Positions 1-6,243 of a stretch of DNA of 6,243 bases are shown in pieces; the first letter of the stretch is position 1; each line of letters begins with the position of its first letter. Made by a program: the position numbers and the translations under genes. The stretch is taken from contig CANFEI010000088.1 in assembly GCA_947445495.1 (NCBI GenBank), positions 1-6,243 of the forward strand. Reading direction: 5' to 3'. The DNA comes from Alcaligenaceae bacterium (GTDB taxonomy: Bacteria > Pseudomonadota > Gammaproteobacteria > Burkholderiales > Burkholderiaceae). Below the pieces are notes generated by a model, which did no database searches, was not told where the DNA came from, and saw only the letters and a list, made by a program, of their open reading frames with translations.

Positions 1-1368
<1,368 letters not shown>

Positions 1369-1393
1369 CTCAGTACAAATCGGTATTGATGTC

Positions 1394-1417
1394 TTCGTGC
1401 GCGGGTTTCGCCACGAA
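1394..1417 (+). other. Hairpin in the gyrB-DUF1840 convergent gap
   Basis: TTCGTG (1394-1399) and GCG (1401-1403) can pair with CGC (1409-1411) and CACGAA (1412-1417). This gives a nine-base-pair stem with one bulged C at 1400 and a five-base loop. No T-run follows on either strand, so it is not a standard intrinsic terminator. It lies 25 bases after the gyrB stop and would sit in the 3' untranslated part of a gyrB transcript ending near 1529. A role in protecting RNA ends is possible but is only inference. The rest of the 117-base gap (1369-1485) shows no RNA gene, no promoter and no credible independent gene. Confidence 0.4.
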
Positions 1418-1485
1418 ATACAACCGCTGCGGATGGCCGGTTGCTACTCGACCGGGTAAGTCGTCGACGTTGTGCCGCCAGAGTC

Positions 1486-1821
1486 CTACCAACCTGAACT
1501 TGCTTCCCACAGCACGGGAAGTTTTTTTTGCTGTGCACGTCGAAATAGGTCGAGCAAGGTGAAGGATCGCTGGCGCAGACTCACAGGTTGAGCAAGCGGA
1601 TGCAGCGGTTCGTCTGGGCCTTCGTCTGGATGGACTGTTTTTTCCAGAGCGATGGCTGCCTCGAGCAGAGCGATGGCGTCCTCAAGCTGTTCGGGCATCC
1701 AAACCCCGCGTGTTTCAAGCTCAGGCCCATTGAGTTTGCCGATGATCTTCAAAAGAGGCTTGGCATGTTGGGATAGCATCAGGACATCCGCACCAGCCTT
1801 ACTGCTGAAGGTAACAAGCAT
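1486..1821 (-). CDS. DUF1840 domain-containing protein
   Basis: This is a 111-residue cytosolic protein of unknown function with no signal peptide or membrane segment. The N-terminus MLVTFSSKAGADVLMLSQHA, the central PEQLEDAIALLEAAI helix and the C-terminal block (QPVSLRQRSFTLLDLFRRA, then LPVLWE) match the DUF1840 family as I remember it; members end shortly after a V-W or L-W pair, so the zero-frame end fits. Residues about 60-78 are a charged, Pro-rich linker between the two conserved parts. The ATG at 1821 is chosen because AAGGGA lies 6 bases upstream and the protein then begins exactly at the family N-terminus. An in-frame ATG at 1860 would add 13 non-conserved residues and lacks a ribosome binding site. 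The gene is convergent with gyrB and divergent from argS. Its 3' end carries the gyrB terminator on the opposite strand, and its sense strand has eight A's at codons 98-100. Confidence 0.88.
   Translation of the reverse strand: MLVTFSSKAGADVLMLSQHAKPLLKIIGKLNGPELETRGVWMPEQLEDAIALLEAAIALEKTVHPDEGPDEPLHPLAQPVSLRQRSFTLLDLFRRAQQKKLPVLWEASSGW
1503..1529 (+). terminator. Rho-independent terminator for gyrB, inside the DUF1840 coding end
   Basis: CTTCCC (1503-1508) and GGGAAG (1516-1521) form a perfect six-base-pair stem with a seven-base loop, followed immediately by eight T's (1522-1529). That is the standard intrinsic terminator arrangement for + strand transcripts. On the minus strand the T-run becomes an A-run in front of the hairpin and nothing T-rich follows, so it should act in one direction only. 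It lies about 135 bases past the gyrB stop and overlaps codons 99-107 of the opposing gene. Confidence 0.78.
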
Positions 1822-1834
1822 CACGATTCCCTTA

Positions 1835-1863
1835 TTAAGTGTCAAGTCAATGTAAACCATAAT
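1835..1863 (+). promoter_or_regulatory. Candidate promoter for the argS operon
   Basis: CATAAT (1858-1863) matches five of six -10 bases and has a poor -35, TTAAGT (1835-1840), 17 bases upstream. TATGAT at 1870-1875 is an alternative -10 with no better -35. A start near 1870 or 1882 would leave a leader of roughly 25-37 bases before the argS ATG. The first option overlaps the -10 proposed for the divergent gene. The tandem GTCAAGTCAA at 1841-1850 falls in the spacer. Confidence 0.25.
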
Positions 1864-1887
1864 TCAGGCTATGATTTGAGGCTTCAA
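1859..1887 (-). promoter_or_regulatory. Candidate sigma-70 promoter for the DUF1840 gene
   Basis: Read on the minus strand, TTGAAG (1887-1882; four of six bases match TTGACA) is followed after 17 bases by AATTAT (1864-1859; four of six match TATAAT). A start near 1852 would give a leader of about 30 bases with AAGGGA just before the ATG at 1821. The element is weak by sequence alone; its position and spacing are the main support. Confidence 0.28.
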
Positions 1888-1906
1888 CCTGTCGCCCATT
1901 ATTCCC

Positions 1907-3592
1907 ATGCTCCTTGAGCAACAAAACACACTAATCACCTGCCTAAAAAAGGCAGTATTCGCGGTTCTGCCAGAGGCGCTGCCAACAATTATCCTTGAGC
2001 GCCCTAAAGTGGCAACCCACGGCGACTTGGCCACTAACGTCGCGATGCAGCTTGCCAAACCTGCAAAACGTAATCCTCGGGAATTGGCACAGGCGATCGT
2101 CGATGCCTTGATGAGCGACCCCGTCGCCACAGCTATCATTGCGCAGGCCGAGCTCGCGGGGCCCGGCTTTATTAATTTCAGACTGACGCACGCTGCGCGC
2201 AGCGCCGTGTTGCCCCTCATTGCGCAGCAAGGTGATGCATACGGCCGCGCACCTCGTAAAGAGCAAAAAGTGTTGGTGGAATTTGTGTCGGCCAATCCAA
2301 CAGGGCCGTTGCACGTCGGCCATGCACGCCAAGCCGCGCTCGGTGATGCGTTGTGTCGGCTGTTCGATGCCAGCGGCTTTGAAGTGAGTCGCGAGTTTTA
2401 TTACAACGACGCAGGCAACCAGATTCATAACCTTGCGATCAGCGTGCAAGCGCGTGCGAGAGGACTGAATGCGGACTCACCTGACTATCCTGTTGATGGT
2501 TATAAGGGCGAATACATCGCGGATATCGCGAAAGAATTTGCGGCTGGGGCGAGCGCCAACGCGAGTGACGGTGAGCGGGTGCTTGCCAATGGCGACGTGG
2601 CGGACCTGGATAATATTCGTCGGTTTGCGGTTGCGTACTTGCGCCATGAGCAGGATCTAGATCTGCAAGCGTTTGGTTTAGCGTTTGATCGTTATTATCT
2701 TGAGAGTTCGCTCTACACCTCGGGTCGTGTAGAAAACACGGTGACTCAACTGGTTGCAAGCGGGCACACCTACGAAAGCGAAGGTGCTTTATGGTTACGT
2801 ACGACGGAATTGGGCACGGGTGATGATAAAGATCGCGTGATGCGCAAGTCCGAGGGCGGATATACCTATTTCGTTCCAGACGTGGCCTACCATGTCACGA
2901 AGTGGGAGCGCGGTTTTACACGTGCGATCAATATTCAGGGCAGCGACCATCACGGTACCATAGCGCGGGTACGCGCAGGACTACAAGCACTGAGTCTGGG
3001 CATTCCTTCGGACTACCCTGCGTATGTTCTGCACAAAATGGTCAAGGTTGTGCGTGGTGGGCAAGAGGTCAAGATCTCTAAGCGGGCCGGCAGTTACGTC
3101 ACGATGCGTGATCTGATCGAATGGGTGGGCCGTGACGCGGTGCGATTCTTTCTGATCCAACGCCGTGCAGATACGGAGTTCGTGTTTGATGTGGACCTTG
3201 CCCGATCACAAAGCGAAGAAAACCCCGTCTACTATATTCAGTATGCACACGCGCGGATTTGTTCCATGCTGTCCCAGGCAGGTCTTTCGGCAGCGCAGCT
3301 GCATGCGGCATCGGTTGAGATGTTGCAGGCACCGTCAGAGCTCGCGCTGATGCAGCGGTTGGCAGAGTTTCCCGCCTTGGTATCGCAAGCGGCGCTTGAG
3401 CTTTCACCCCATTTGGTAGCATTCTGGTTACGCGATTGTGCTGCGGATTTTCATGGTTGGTATAACGCAGAGCGCGTACTCGTCGATGATGCTGCACTCA
3501 AGCATGCAAGGTTGCGTCTTGCGGATGCGACGCGGCGGGTCATTGCAAATGGGTTAGAGTTGTTGGGCGTATCGGCACCTGAGAGGATGTAA
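1907..3592 (+). CDS. argS: Arginyl-tRNA synthetase
   Basis: This cytosolic class I aminoacyl-tRNA synthetase charges tRNA-Arg with arginine using ATP. Its 561 residues are a normal full length. The N-terminal additional domain (about 1-110) binds the tRNA D-loop. The Rossmann catalytic domain carries the HIGH-type signature HVGH at residues 136-139, within [20 protein letters not shown], and a KMSKS-like KISKR at 389-393, without the first canonical lysine as is common in Arg[11 protein letters not shown] (342-351) is another strong ArgS block. The C-terminal helical anticodon-binding domain spans about 435-561 and contains [14 protein letters not shown]. An in-frame stop at 1877-1879 leaves no other ATG, so the start is 1907, although no Shine-Dalgarno sequence is visible. 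The SPOR-domain gene begins 10 bases after the stop, so the two are probably co-transcribed. Confidence 0.98.
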   Translation: MLLEQQNTLITCLKKAVFAVLPEALPTIILERPKVATHGDLATNVAMQLAKPAKRNPRELAQAIVDALMSDPVATAIIAQAELAGPGFINFRLTHAARSAVLPLIAQQGDAYGRAPRKEQKVLVEFVSANPTGPLHVGHARQAALGDALCRLFDASGFEVSREFYYNDAGNQIHNLAISVQARARGLNADSPDYPVDGYKGEYIADIAKEFAAGASANASDGERVLANGDVADLDNIRRFAVAYLRHEQDLDLQAFGLAFDRYYLESSLYTSGRVENTVTQLVASGHTYESEGALWLRTTELGTGDDKDRVMRKSEGGYTYFVPDVAYHVTKWERGFTRAINIQGSDHHGTIARVRAGLQALSLGIPSDYPAYVLHKMVKVVRGGQEVKISKRAGSYVTMRDLIEWVGRDAVRFFLIQRRADTEFVFDVDLARSQSEENPVYYIQYAHARICSMLSQAGLSAAQLHAASVEMLQAPSELALMQRLAEFPALVSQAALELSPHLVAFWLRDCAADFHGWYNAERVLVDDAALKHARLRLADATRRVIANGLELLGVSAPERM

Positions 3593-3602
3593 GCGACACA
3601 AC

Positions 3603-4265
3603 ATGGCAAAACATAAATCATCTGGTGGAAGCACGTTATACGGGCTATTAGCGGGGTTGGTTATTGGCTTGATGGTTGCAGCCGGTGTTGCCTATTACGT
3701 TGTTAAAGCGCCGATGCCTTTTTATGACAAAGCGAGCCGCACCCCCGATGCGCCCGGCGCACCTGATCCGAGGCAGGCACCCGACCCGAACGCGGGAATG
3801 GGCGGCCGCGATACGGGAACCACGGCCGCAGCGCCTGATTCGGTTGCACCCGCCGCAGGGTCTGCGCCAGGAGCAAGTGCGCTCGCGCAAGGAAGTGGTG
3901 ATGCCTTAGGGTCGTTGATTGCGACCTTGACACCGACCACGCCCGCCGCCGGAGGTGGCGCAACTGTGAATCCAAGGCCGAAGGCTGAACCTCTTGCGCC
4001 ACCGCCGAGCCAACCACAAACAGCGCCAGCAACCGGAGGGCCCTATTTCCTTCAAGTAGGATCGTTTCGTGTATTGGAGGATGCGGAGTCTTTGCGCGCA
4101 AGGATTTTGTTGTTAGGTATGCCAGTTGAAATTCAACGGGCCGAAGTCAATGGACTGCAAGTTAATCGCGTGCGTGTGGGCCCCTTCGCGCGAATCGATG
4201 ATATGAATCAAATTCGCACAAAGTTAGGCCAAGAAAAAATACCTACAGCAGTGGTTAGACAGTAA
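3603..4265 (+). CDS. FtsN-like SPOR-domain inner-membrane protein
   Basis: This is a 220-residue bitopic protein, probably a peptidoglycan-binding cell-division or envelope factor. A short basic N-terminus (MAKHK) precedes one membrane segment at about residues 12-34 (LYGLLAGLVIGLMVAAGVAY), with no cleavage site. A low-complexity Pro/Ala/Gly linker (about 37-145) would cross the periplasm. A C-terminal SPOR domain (about 146-219) has the family pattern YFLQVGSF, then RVRVGPF, then a closing AVV strand. SPOR domains bind glycan strands lacking stem peptides at division septa. The architecture matches FtsN, but the linker cannot show orthology, so no symbol is given. The gene follows argS by 10 bases; AGAGGA lies 15 bases before the ATG, which is far, so translational coupling to argS is plausible. 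dsbA follows 63 bases later, the usual betaproteobacterial order. Confidence 0.9.
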   Translation: MAKHKSSGGSTLYGLLAGLVIGLMVAAGVAYYVVKAPMPFYDKASRTPDAPGAPDPRQAPDPNAGMGGRDTGTTAAAPDSVAPAAGSAPGASALAQGSGDALGSLIATLTPTTPAAGGGATVNPRPKAEPLAPPPSQPQTAPATGGPYFLQVGSFRVLEDAESLRARILLLGMPVEIQRAEVNGLQVNRVRVGPFARIDDMNQIRTKLGQEKIPTAVVRQ

Positions 4266-4289
4266 TGCGCGTTAGCGCCAGTATTTTGC

Positions 4290-4313
4290 GGCTCCGTGGA
4301 GCCAGAAATTTTT
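4290..4313 (+). terminator. Weak hairpin with short T-run between the SPOR gene and dsbA
   Basis: GGCTCC (4290-4295) and GGAGCC (4298-4303) are perfect inverted repeats; with a realistic four-base loop the stem is five pairs of mostly GC. Five A/G bases intervene before a run of five T's (4309-4313), so it is a poor intrinsic terminator. It could attenuate read-through into dsbA or mark an RNA processing site. The dsbA ribosome binding site AAGGA starts at 4314, directly after it. Confidence 0.3.
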
Positions 4314-4328
4314 AAGGATCGGTCAGAC

Positions 4329-4967
4329 ATGAAAGTCACAGTGTTTTCAAAATTACTCCTCGCGTTTACTAGTGTGATGCTAGTATCTTTTACTTCGGCA
4401 AGCGTGGCACAAAGTGGTGCTCCCGCAAAAACAAAATATGTTGAGCTCAGCCCAGCGCAACCCACCGAACCGGGAAAAATCGAAGTCCAAGAGTTTTTCT
4501 CTTATGCGTGCTCACACTGTGCGGTGATTGAACCGCTATTGCAAAAATGGATGAAGACCATCCCCGCAGATGTTGTTGTTAAACACGTGCCCGTGGCATT
4601 TAATGCAAGTATGAAGCCTCTGCAGCGTTTGTATTTCACGTTGGAGGCGATGGATCGCCTGGACTTACATATGAAAGTATTTGAGGCGATCCACGAGCAA
4701 AAAAAGCGGCTGTTTTCGAAAGCAGAAATTACGACGTGGGTCGTTTCACAAGGGGTGGATCGTACAAAATTTGAGGCTGCGTTTGAATCCTTCGGCGTGT
4801 CTTCAAAAGCAGGTCGGGCCGATCAGCTAGTGACAGCCTATCGCGTGCAAGGCACACCGACGATGTCGGTGGCCGGTCGGTTTGTGACCTCACCCTCCGA
4901 AGCCGGTGGATACCAGGAAACGATTGATGTGGCGAACGCGCTGATTACTCAGGCGCGCGGCAAGTAA
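4329..4967 (+). CDS. dsbA: Thiol:disulfide interchange protein DsbA
   Basis: This periplasmic oxidase introduces disulfide bonds into exported proteins and is reoxidised by DsbB in the inner membrane. Its 212 residues are close to the E. coli length. A Sec signal peptide occupies about residues 1-27, with a hydrophobic core LLLAFTSVMLVSF and an A-S-V-A cleavage motif before Gln. The thioredoxin fold carries the active site CSHC (Cys61 and Cys64, in FFSYACSHC). The cis-proline loop is GTPT, with Thr176-Pro177. The middle dipeptide is Ser-His where E. coli has Pro-His. The ATG at 4329 is chosen because AAGGA lies 10 bases upstream and it gives a standard signal peptide; an upstream GTG at 4296 would add 11 charged residues. 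It is the last gene of the argS-SPOR-dsbA run. Its final 19 bases overlap the end of convergent metC. Confidence 0.95.
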   Translation: MKVTVFSKLLLAFTSVMLVSFTSASVAQSGAPAKTKYVELSPAQPTEPGKIEVQEFFSYACSHCAVIEPLLQKWMKTIPADVVVKHVPVAFNASMKPLQRLYFTLEAMDRLDLHMKVFEAIHEQKKRLFSKAEITTWVVSQGVDRTKFEAAFESFGVSSKAGRADQLVTAYRVQGTPTMSVAGRFVTSPSEAGGYQETIDVANALITQARGK

Positions 4968-6136
4968 TTTGCAGCTTGTTTGAGGTCGTTGATTAAATCA
5001 TCGACGCTCTCAAGGCCGATGTGAAAGCGGAGCAAAGCGTTGGGGCTGTGTTTCCAGTAGCTGTGTGATGCAAGCGCGCCAGGATCGACCCATTGCACGA
5101 GGCTTTCGTAGCCTCCCCAAGAAAACCCAATGCCATAAAGCGTCAGTGCGTCAACATAGGCTTTGGCGGCATCGGGTGAGCATTTGAGCTCGACAGACAA
5201 CATGCCATTTGAGCCAGTGCAGTCTCGTTGCCAAAGCGCGTACCCCGCATCCTTATGCCAGGCGGGATGAAAGATCTTAGCGACGTAGGGTTGTGCATCA
5301 AAAAACGCACAGACCTTCAGGGCGTTGATCGCGTGTTGAGGCATGCGAACAGCCATCGTTTTGACGCCGCGTAGGGCCAGCCAAGCGTCGTCGGCGCTAA
5401 GGGAGTTGCCCATTGCGTATTGTGCCGAGTGTAAGCGCGCAGCGACGGACTCATCTTTAGCGATGACCGCACCGAGCATGACGTCGGAATGGCCCGCAAC
5501 ATACTTTGTTCCAGCGACCACCGAGATATCCGCGCCCAACGCTAGCGGGCGGTAGATATAGCCAGAGCCCCAGGTGTTGTCGGCCGCCAGCAACACGCCA
5601 TGGCTTTTTGCAATGGCTGCCATCGCGGGCAGATCGAGCATTTCAAAAAGCAAGGACCCTGGCGATTCAACATAAATCATTTTTGTGTTGGGAGTGATGA
5701 GCGCGTCGAGATCGTCTTGTGCCGAGAAGTACGTGACGGAGATTCCCAAGCCCTTGAGTAAGGTGCGATCAAGATTTTTAACAGGGCCGTAGACCCCGTC
5801 GCACACGAGCACGTGGTCGCCTGACTTCAGAATACCTAAAAAAGCGATATTGATAGCGGCCATGCCGGAAGGAGCGAGCACGCAGTAGGTTCCACCCTCG
5901 AGTTGCATAAACACTTCTTCGAGCGCACGGTGAGTGTCCATGCCTGAGCGACCGTAGCTGATCGCACGCTCACCTGCGGCGCGTTTAGCGAAAACACGTT
6001 CGAGTGCGGCCAGATTTTCAAAGCGAACTGTGCTGGTCCGCATGGACGGCAGATTGACGGGCGCGGTGCCTGTTTCGGGATCAAAAGGGGCACTACCAAT
6101 ATGAAGCAATTTAGTATCGAGATGATGCGTAGTCAC
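4949..6136 (-). CDS. metC: Cystathionine beta-lyase (PLP-dependent)
   Basis: This cytosolic enzyme cleaves L-cystathionine to homocysteine, pyruvate and ammonia, the penultimate part of the transsulfuration route to methionine. The 395-residue length and all key residues fit the Cys/Met-metabolism PLP family: YGR at 61-63 (phosphate contact from the neighbouring subunit), SGM at 90-92, Tyr116 for ring stacking, Asp186 for the pyridine nitrogen, Lys211 in AGTKYVAGHSD forming the Schiff base, and Arg370 in LLRFHIGLE for the substrate carboxylate. The FSWGGYESL block (338-346) is like that of E. coli-type MetC and argues for beta-lyase over MetB or gamma-lyase. The start is GTG at 6136, supported by AAAAGGA six bases upstream and the absence of a nearby ATG. 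The stop overlaps the 3' end of dsbA by 19 bases. It may be co-transcribed with the truncated gene 30 bases upstream. Confidence 0.93.
   Translation of the reverse strand: MTTHHLDTKLLHIGSAPFDPETGTAPVNLPSMRTSTVRFENLAALERVFAKRAAGERAISYGRSGMDTHRALEEVFMQLEGGTYCVLAPSGMAAINIAFLGILKSGDHVLVCDGVYGPVKNLDRTLLKGLGISVTYFSAQDDLDALITPNTKMIYVESPGSLLFEMLDLPAMAAIAKSHGVLLAADNTWGSGYIYRPLALGADISVVAGTKYVAGHSDVMLGAVIAKDESVAARLHSAQYAMGNSLSADDAWLALRGVKTMAVRMPQHAINALKVCAFFDAQPYVAKIFHPAWHKDAGYALWQRDCTGSNGMLSVELKCSPDAAKAYVDALTLYGIGFSWGGYESLVQWVDPGALASHSYWKHSPNALLRFHIGLESVDDLINDLKQAANYLPRA
4985..5005. repeat. Imperfect palindrome just past the dsbA stop
   Basis: Nine-base arms GTCGTTGAT (4985-4993) and ATCATCGAC (4997-5005) are inverted repeats with one mismatch around a TAA loop. 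It lies 18 bases past the dsbA stop and encodes VDDLIND near the metC C-terminus. Neither strand has a T-run after it, so it is not a clear terminator, although it could slow converging polymerases. It may be chance within coding sequence. Confidence 0.25.
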
Positions 6137-6149
6137 GACGCGTCCTTTT
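6137..6149 (-). promoter_or_regulatory. metC: metC ribosome binding site that fixes the GTG start
   Basis: Read on the minus strand, AAAAGGA followed by six bases precedes GTG at 6136. The spacing is ideal for initiation and decides the non-ATG start. The adjoining GACGCGTC (6144-6137) is a perfect eight-base palindrome filling the gap between the purine core and the start codon. Confidence 0.6.
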
Positions 6150-6166
6150 ATGAATGAGCGAATAAG

Positions 6167-6243
6167 CTAGATTTGCTTGAAACGAATGATGCCATCTGCG
6201 TCAAGCGAGCGGGAGAGCTTTCCTTCAAAATACAGCGCATGTA
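6167..6243 (-). CDS. C-terminal end of an unidentified protein (cut by the window edge)
   Basis: Reading leftward from the window edge, one minus-strand frame gives 24 residues, HALYFEGKLSRSLDADGIIR then FKQI, ending at TAG (6169-6167). The composition, with mixed hydrophobic and charged residues and no odd runs, looks like a genuine protein end. A second open minus frame there is Ser-rich and less convincing. I do not recognise the family from this fragment and assign no function. The gap to the metC start is 30 bases with no obvious promoter or terminator, so the two genes may form an operon. Confidence 0.5.
   Translation of the reverse strand, partial: HALYFEGKLSRSLDADGIIRFKQI

Noticed and set aside
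1370..1485. Resemblance of the gap's minus-strand DLPGR segment to the similar motif in very-short-patch repair endonucleases
   Set aside because: Only a few residues agree, and none of the catalytic or zinc-binding residues that would follow are present, so it is most likely coincidence.
1388..1561. Plus-strand small frame of about 58 codons starting at ATG 1388
   Set aside because: It has no ribosome binding site, runs through the gyrB terminator and into antisense DUF1840, and has an unconvincing composition.
1588..1855. Plus-strand open frames opposite the DUF1840 gene
   Set aside because: They overlap each other and the recognised family gene, and their translations match nothing I know.
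1822..1860. Longer DUF1840 start at ATG 1860
   Set aside because: It has no ribosome binding site, the added 13 residues precede the family N-terminus, and it would overlap the proposed promoter. The ATG at 1821 has AAGGGA at proper spacing.
1943..2449. 168-codon minus-strand open frame inside argS, plus other antisense frames at 2439-2759 and 3099-3497
   Set aside because: All lie opposite conserved ArgS coding sequence and have shadow-like composition. Long antisense frames are expected in GC-rich coding DNA.
3722..4101. Antisense open frames opposite the SPOR-protein linker
   Set aside because: The Pro/Ala/Gly-rich linker is GC-rich and keeps several frames open by composition alone.
4296..4328. 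GTG start for dsbA at 4296
   Set aside because: It would put a charged leader before the signal peptide and lies within the hairpin. The ATG at 4329 has AAGGA upstream and gives a standard signal peptide.
6148..6243. Second open minus-strand frame upstream of metC, ending in TAA at 6150-6148
   Set aside because: Its translation is Ser-rich and low in information compared with the frame ending at 6167. It cannot be fully excluded without more sequence.

Overview
The window looks like an ordinary chromosomal housekeeping segment of a betaproteobacterium, most likely Burkholderiales and close to Alcaligenaceae/Bordetella. This rests on three things: the ArgS sequence (start MLLEQQ, the region around [12 protein letters not shown], and [13 protein letters not shown]) resembles my recollection of Bordetella ArgS; a DUF1840 protein is present, a small family I know mainly from betaproteobacteria; and argS, a SPOR-domain gene and dsbA lie in the order typical of that group. 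Base composition is only moderately GC-rich, so a high-GC Bordetella itself is less likely than a lower-GC relative. No search was run, so the taxonomy is inference.

Layout, left to right. Bases 1-1368 (+) hold the C-terminal part of gyrB, cut by the window edge. Bases 1369-1485 are a non-coding gap with a 9-bp hairpin. A DUF1840 gene lies on the minus strand (1821-1486), convergent with gyrB. The best intrinsic terminator in the window (1503-1529, + strand) lies inside the 3' coding end of that gene. An 85-base divergent intergenic region (1822-1906) separates DUF1840 from argS (1907-3592, +). argS is followed after 10 bases by an FtsN-like SPOR-domain protein (3603-4265, +), and after 63 more bases by dsbA (4329-4967, +). 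metC (6136-4949, -) converges on dsbA, and the two coding ends overlap by 19 bases. At the right edge are the last 24 codons of another minus-strand gene of unknown identity, 30 bases upstream of metC.

Functions: DNA supercoiling (GyrB), arginine tRNA charging (ArgS), septal peptidoglycan binding (SPOR protein), periplasmic disulfide formation (DsbA) and methionine biosynthesis (MetC). argS, the SPOR gene and dsbA probably share a transcript, although the SPOR-dsbA gap holds a small hairpin with a short T-run that could attenuate it. gyrB often lies near dnaA/dnaN and the origin, so the segment may be origin-proximal, but nothing visible here proves that.

I found no tRNA, rRNA, CRISPR array, insertion sequence, phage gene or defence system, and no convincing new system. 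The points worth a second look are small-scale: the terminator encoded within an opposing gene, an A8 tract on the DUF1840 sense strand that gives access to an open -1 frame running to the gyrB stop codon, and tightly overlapping divergent promoter candidates.
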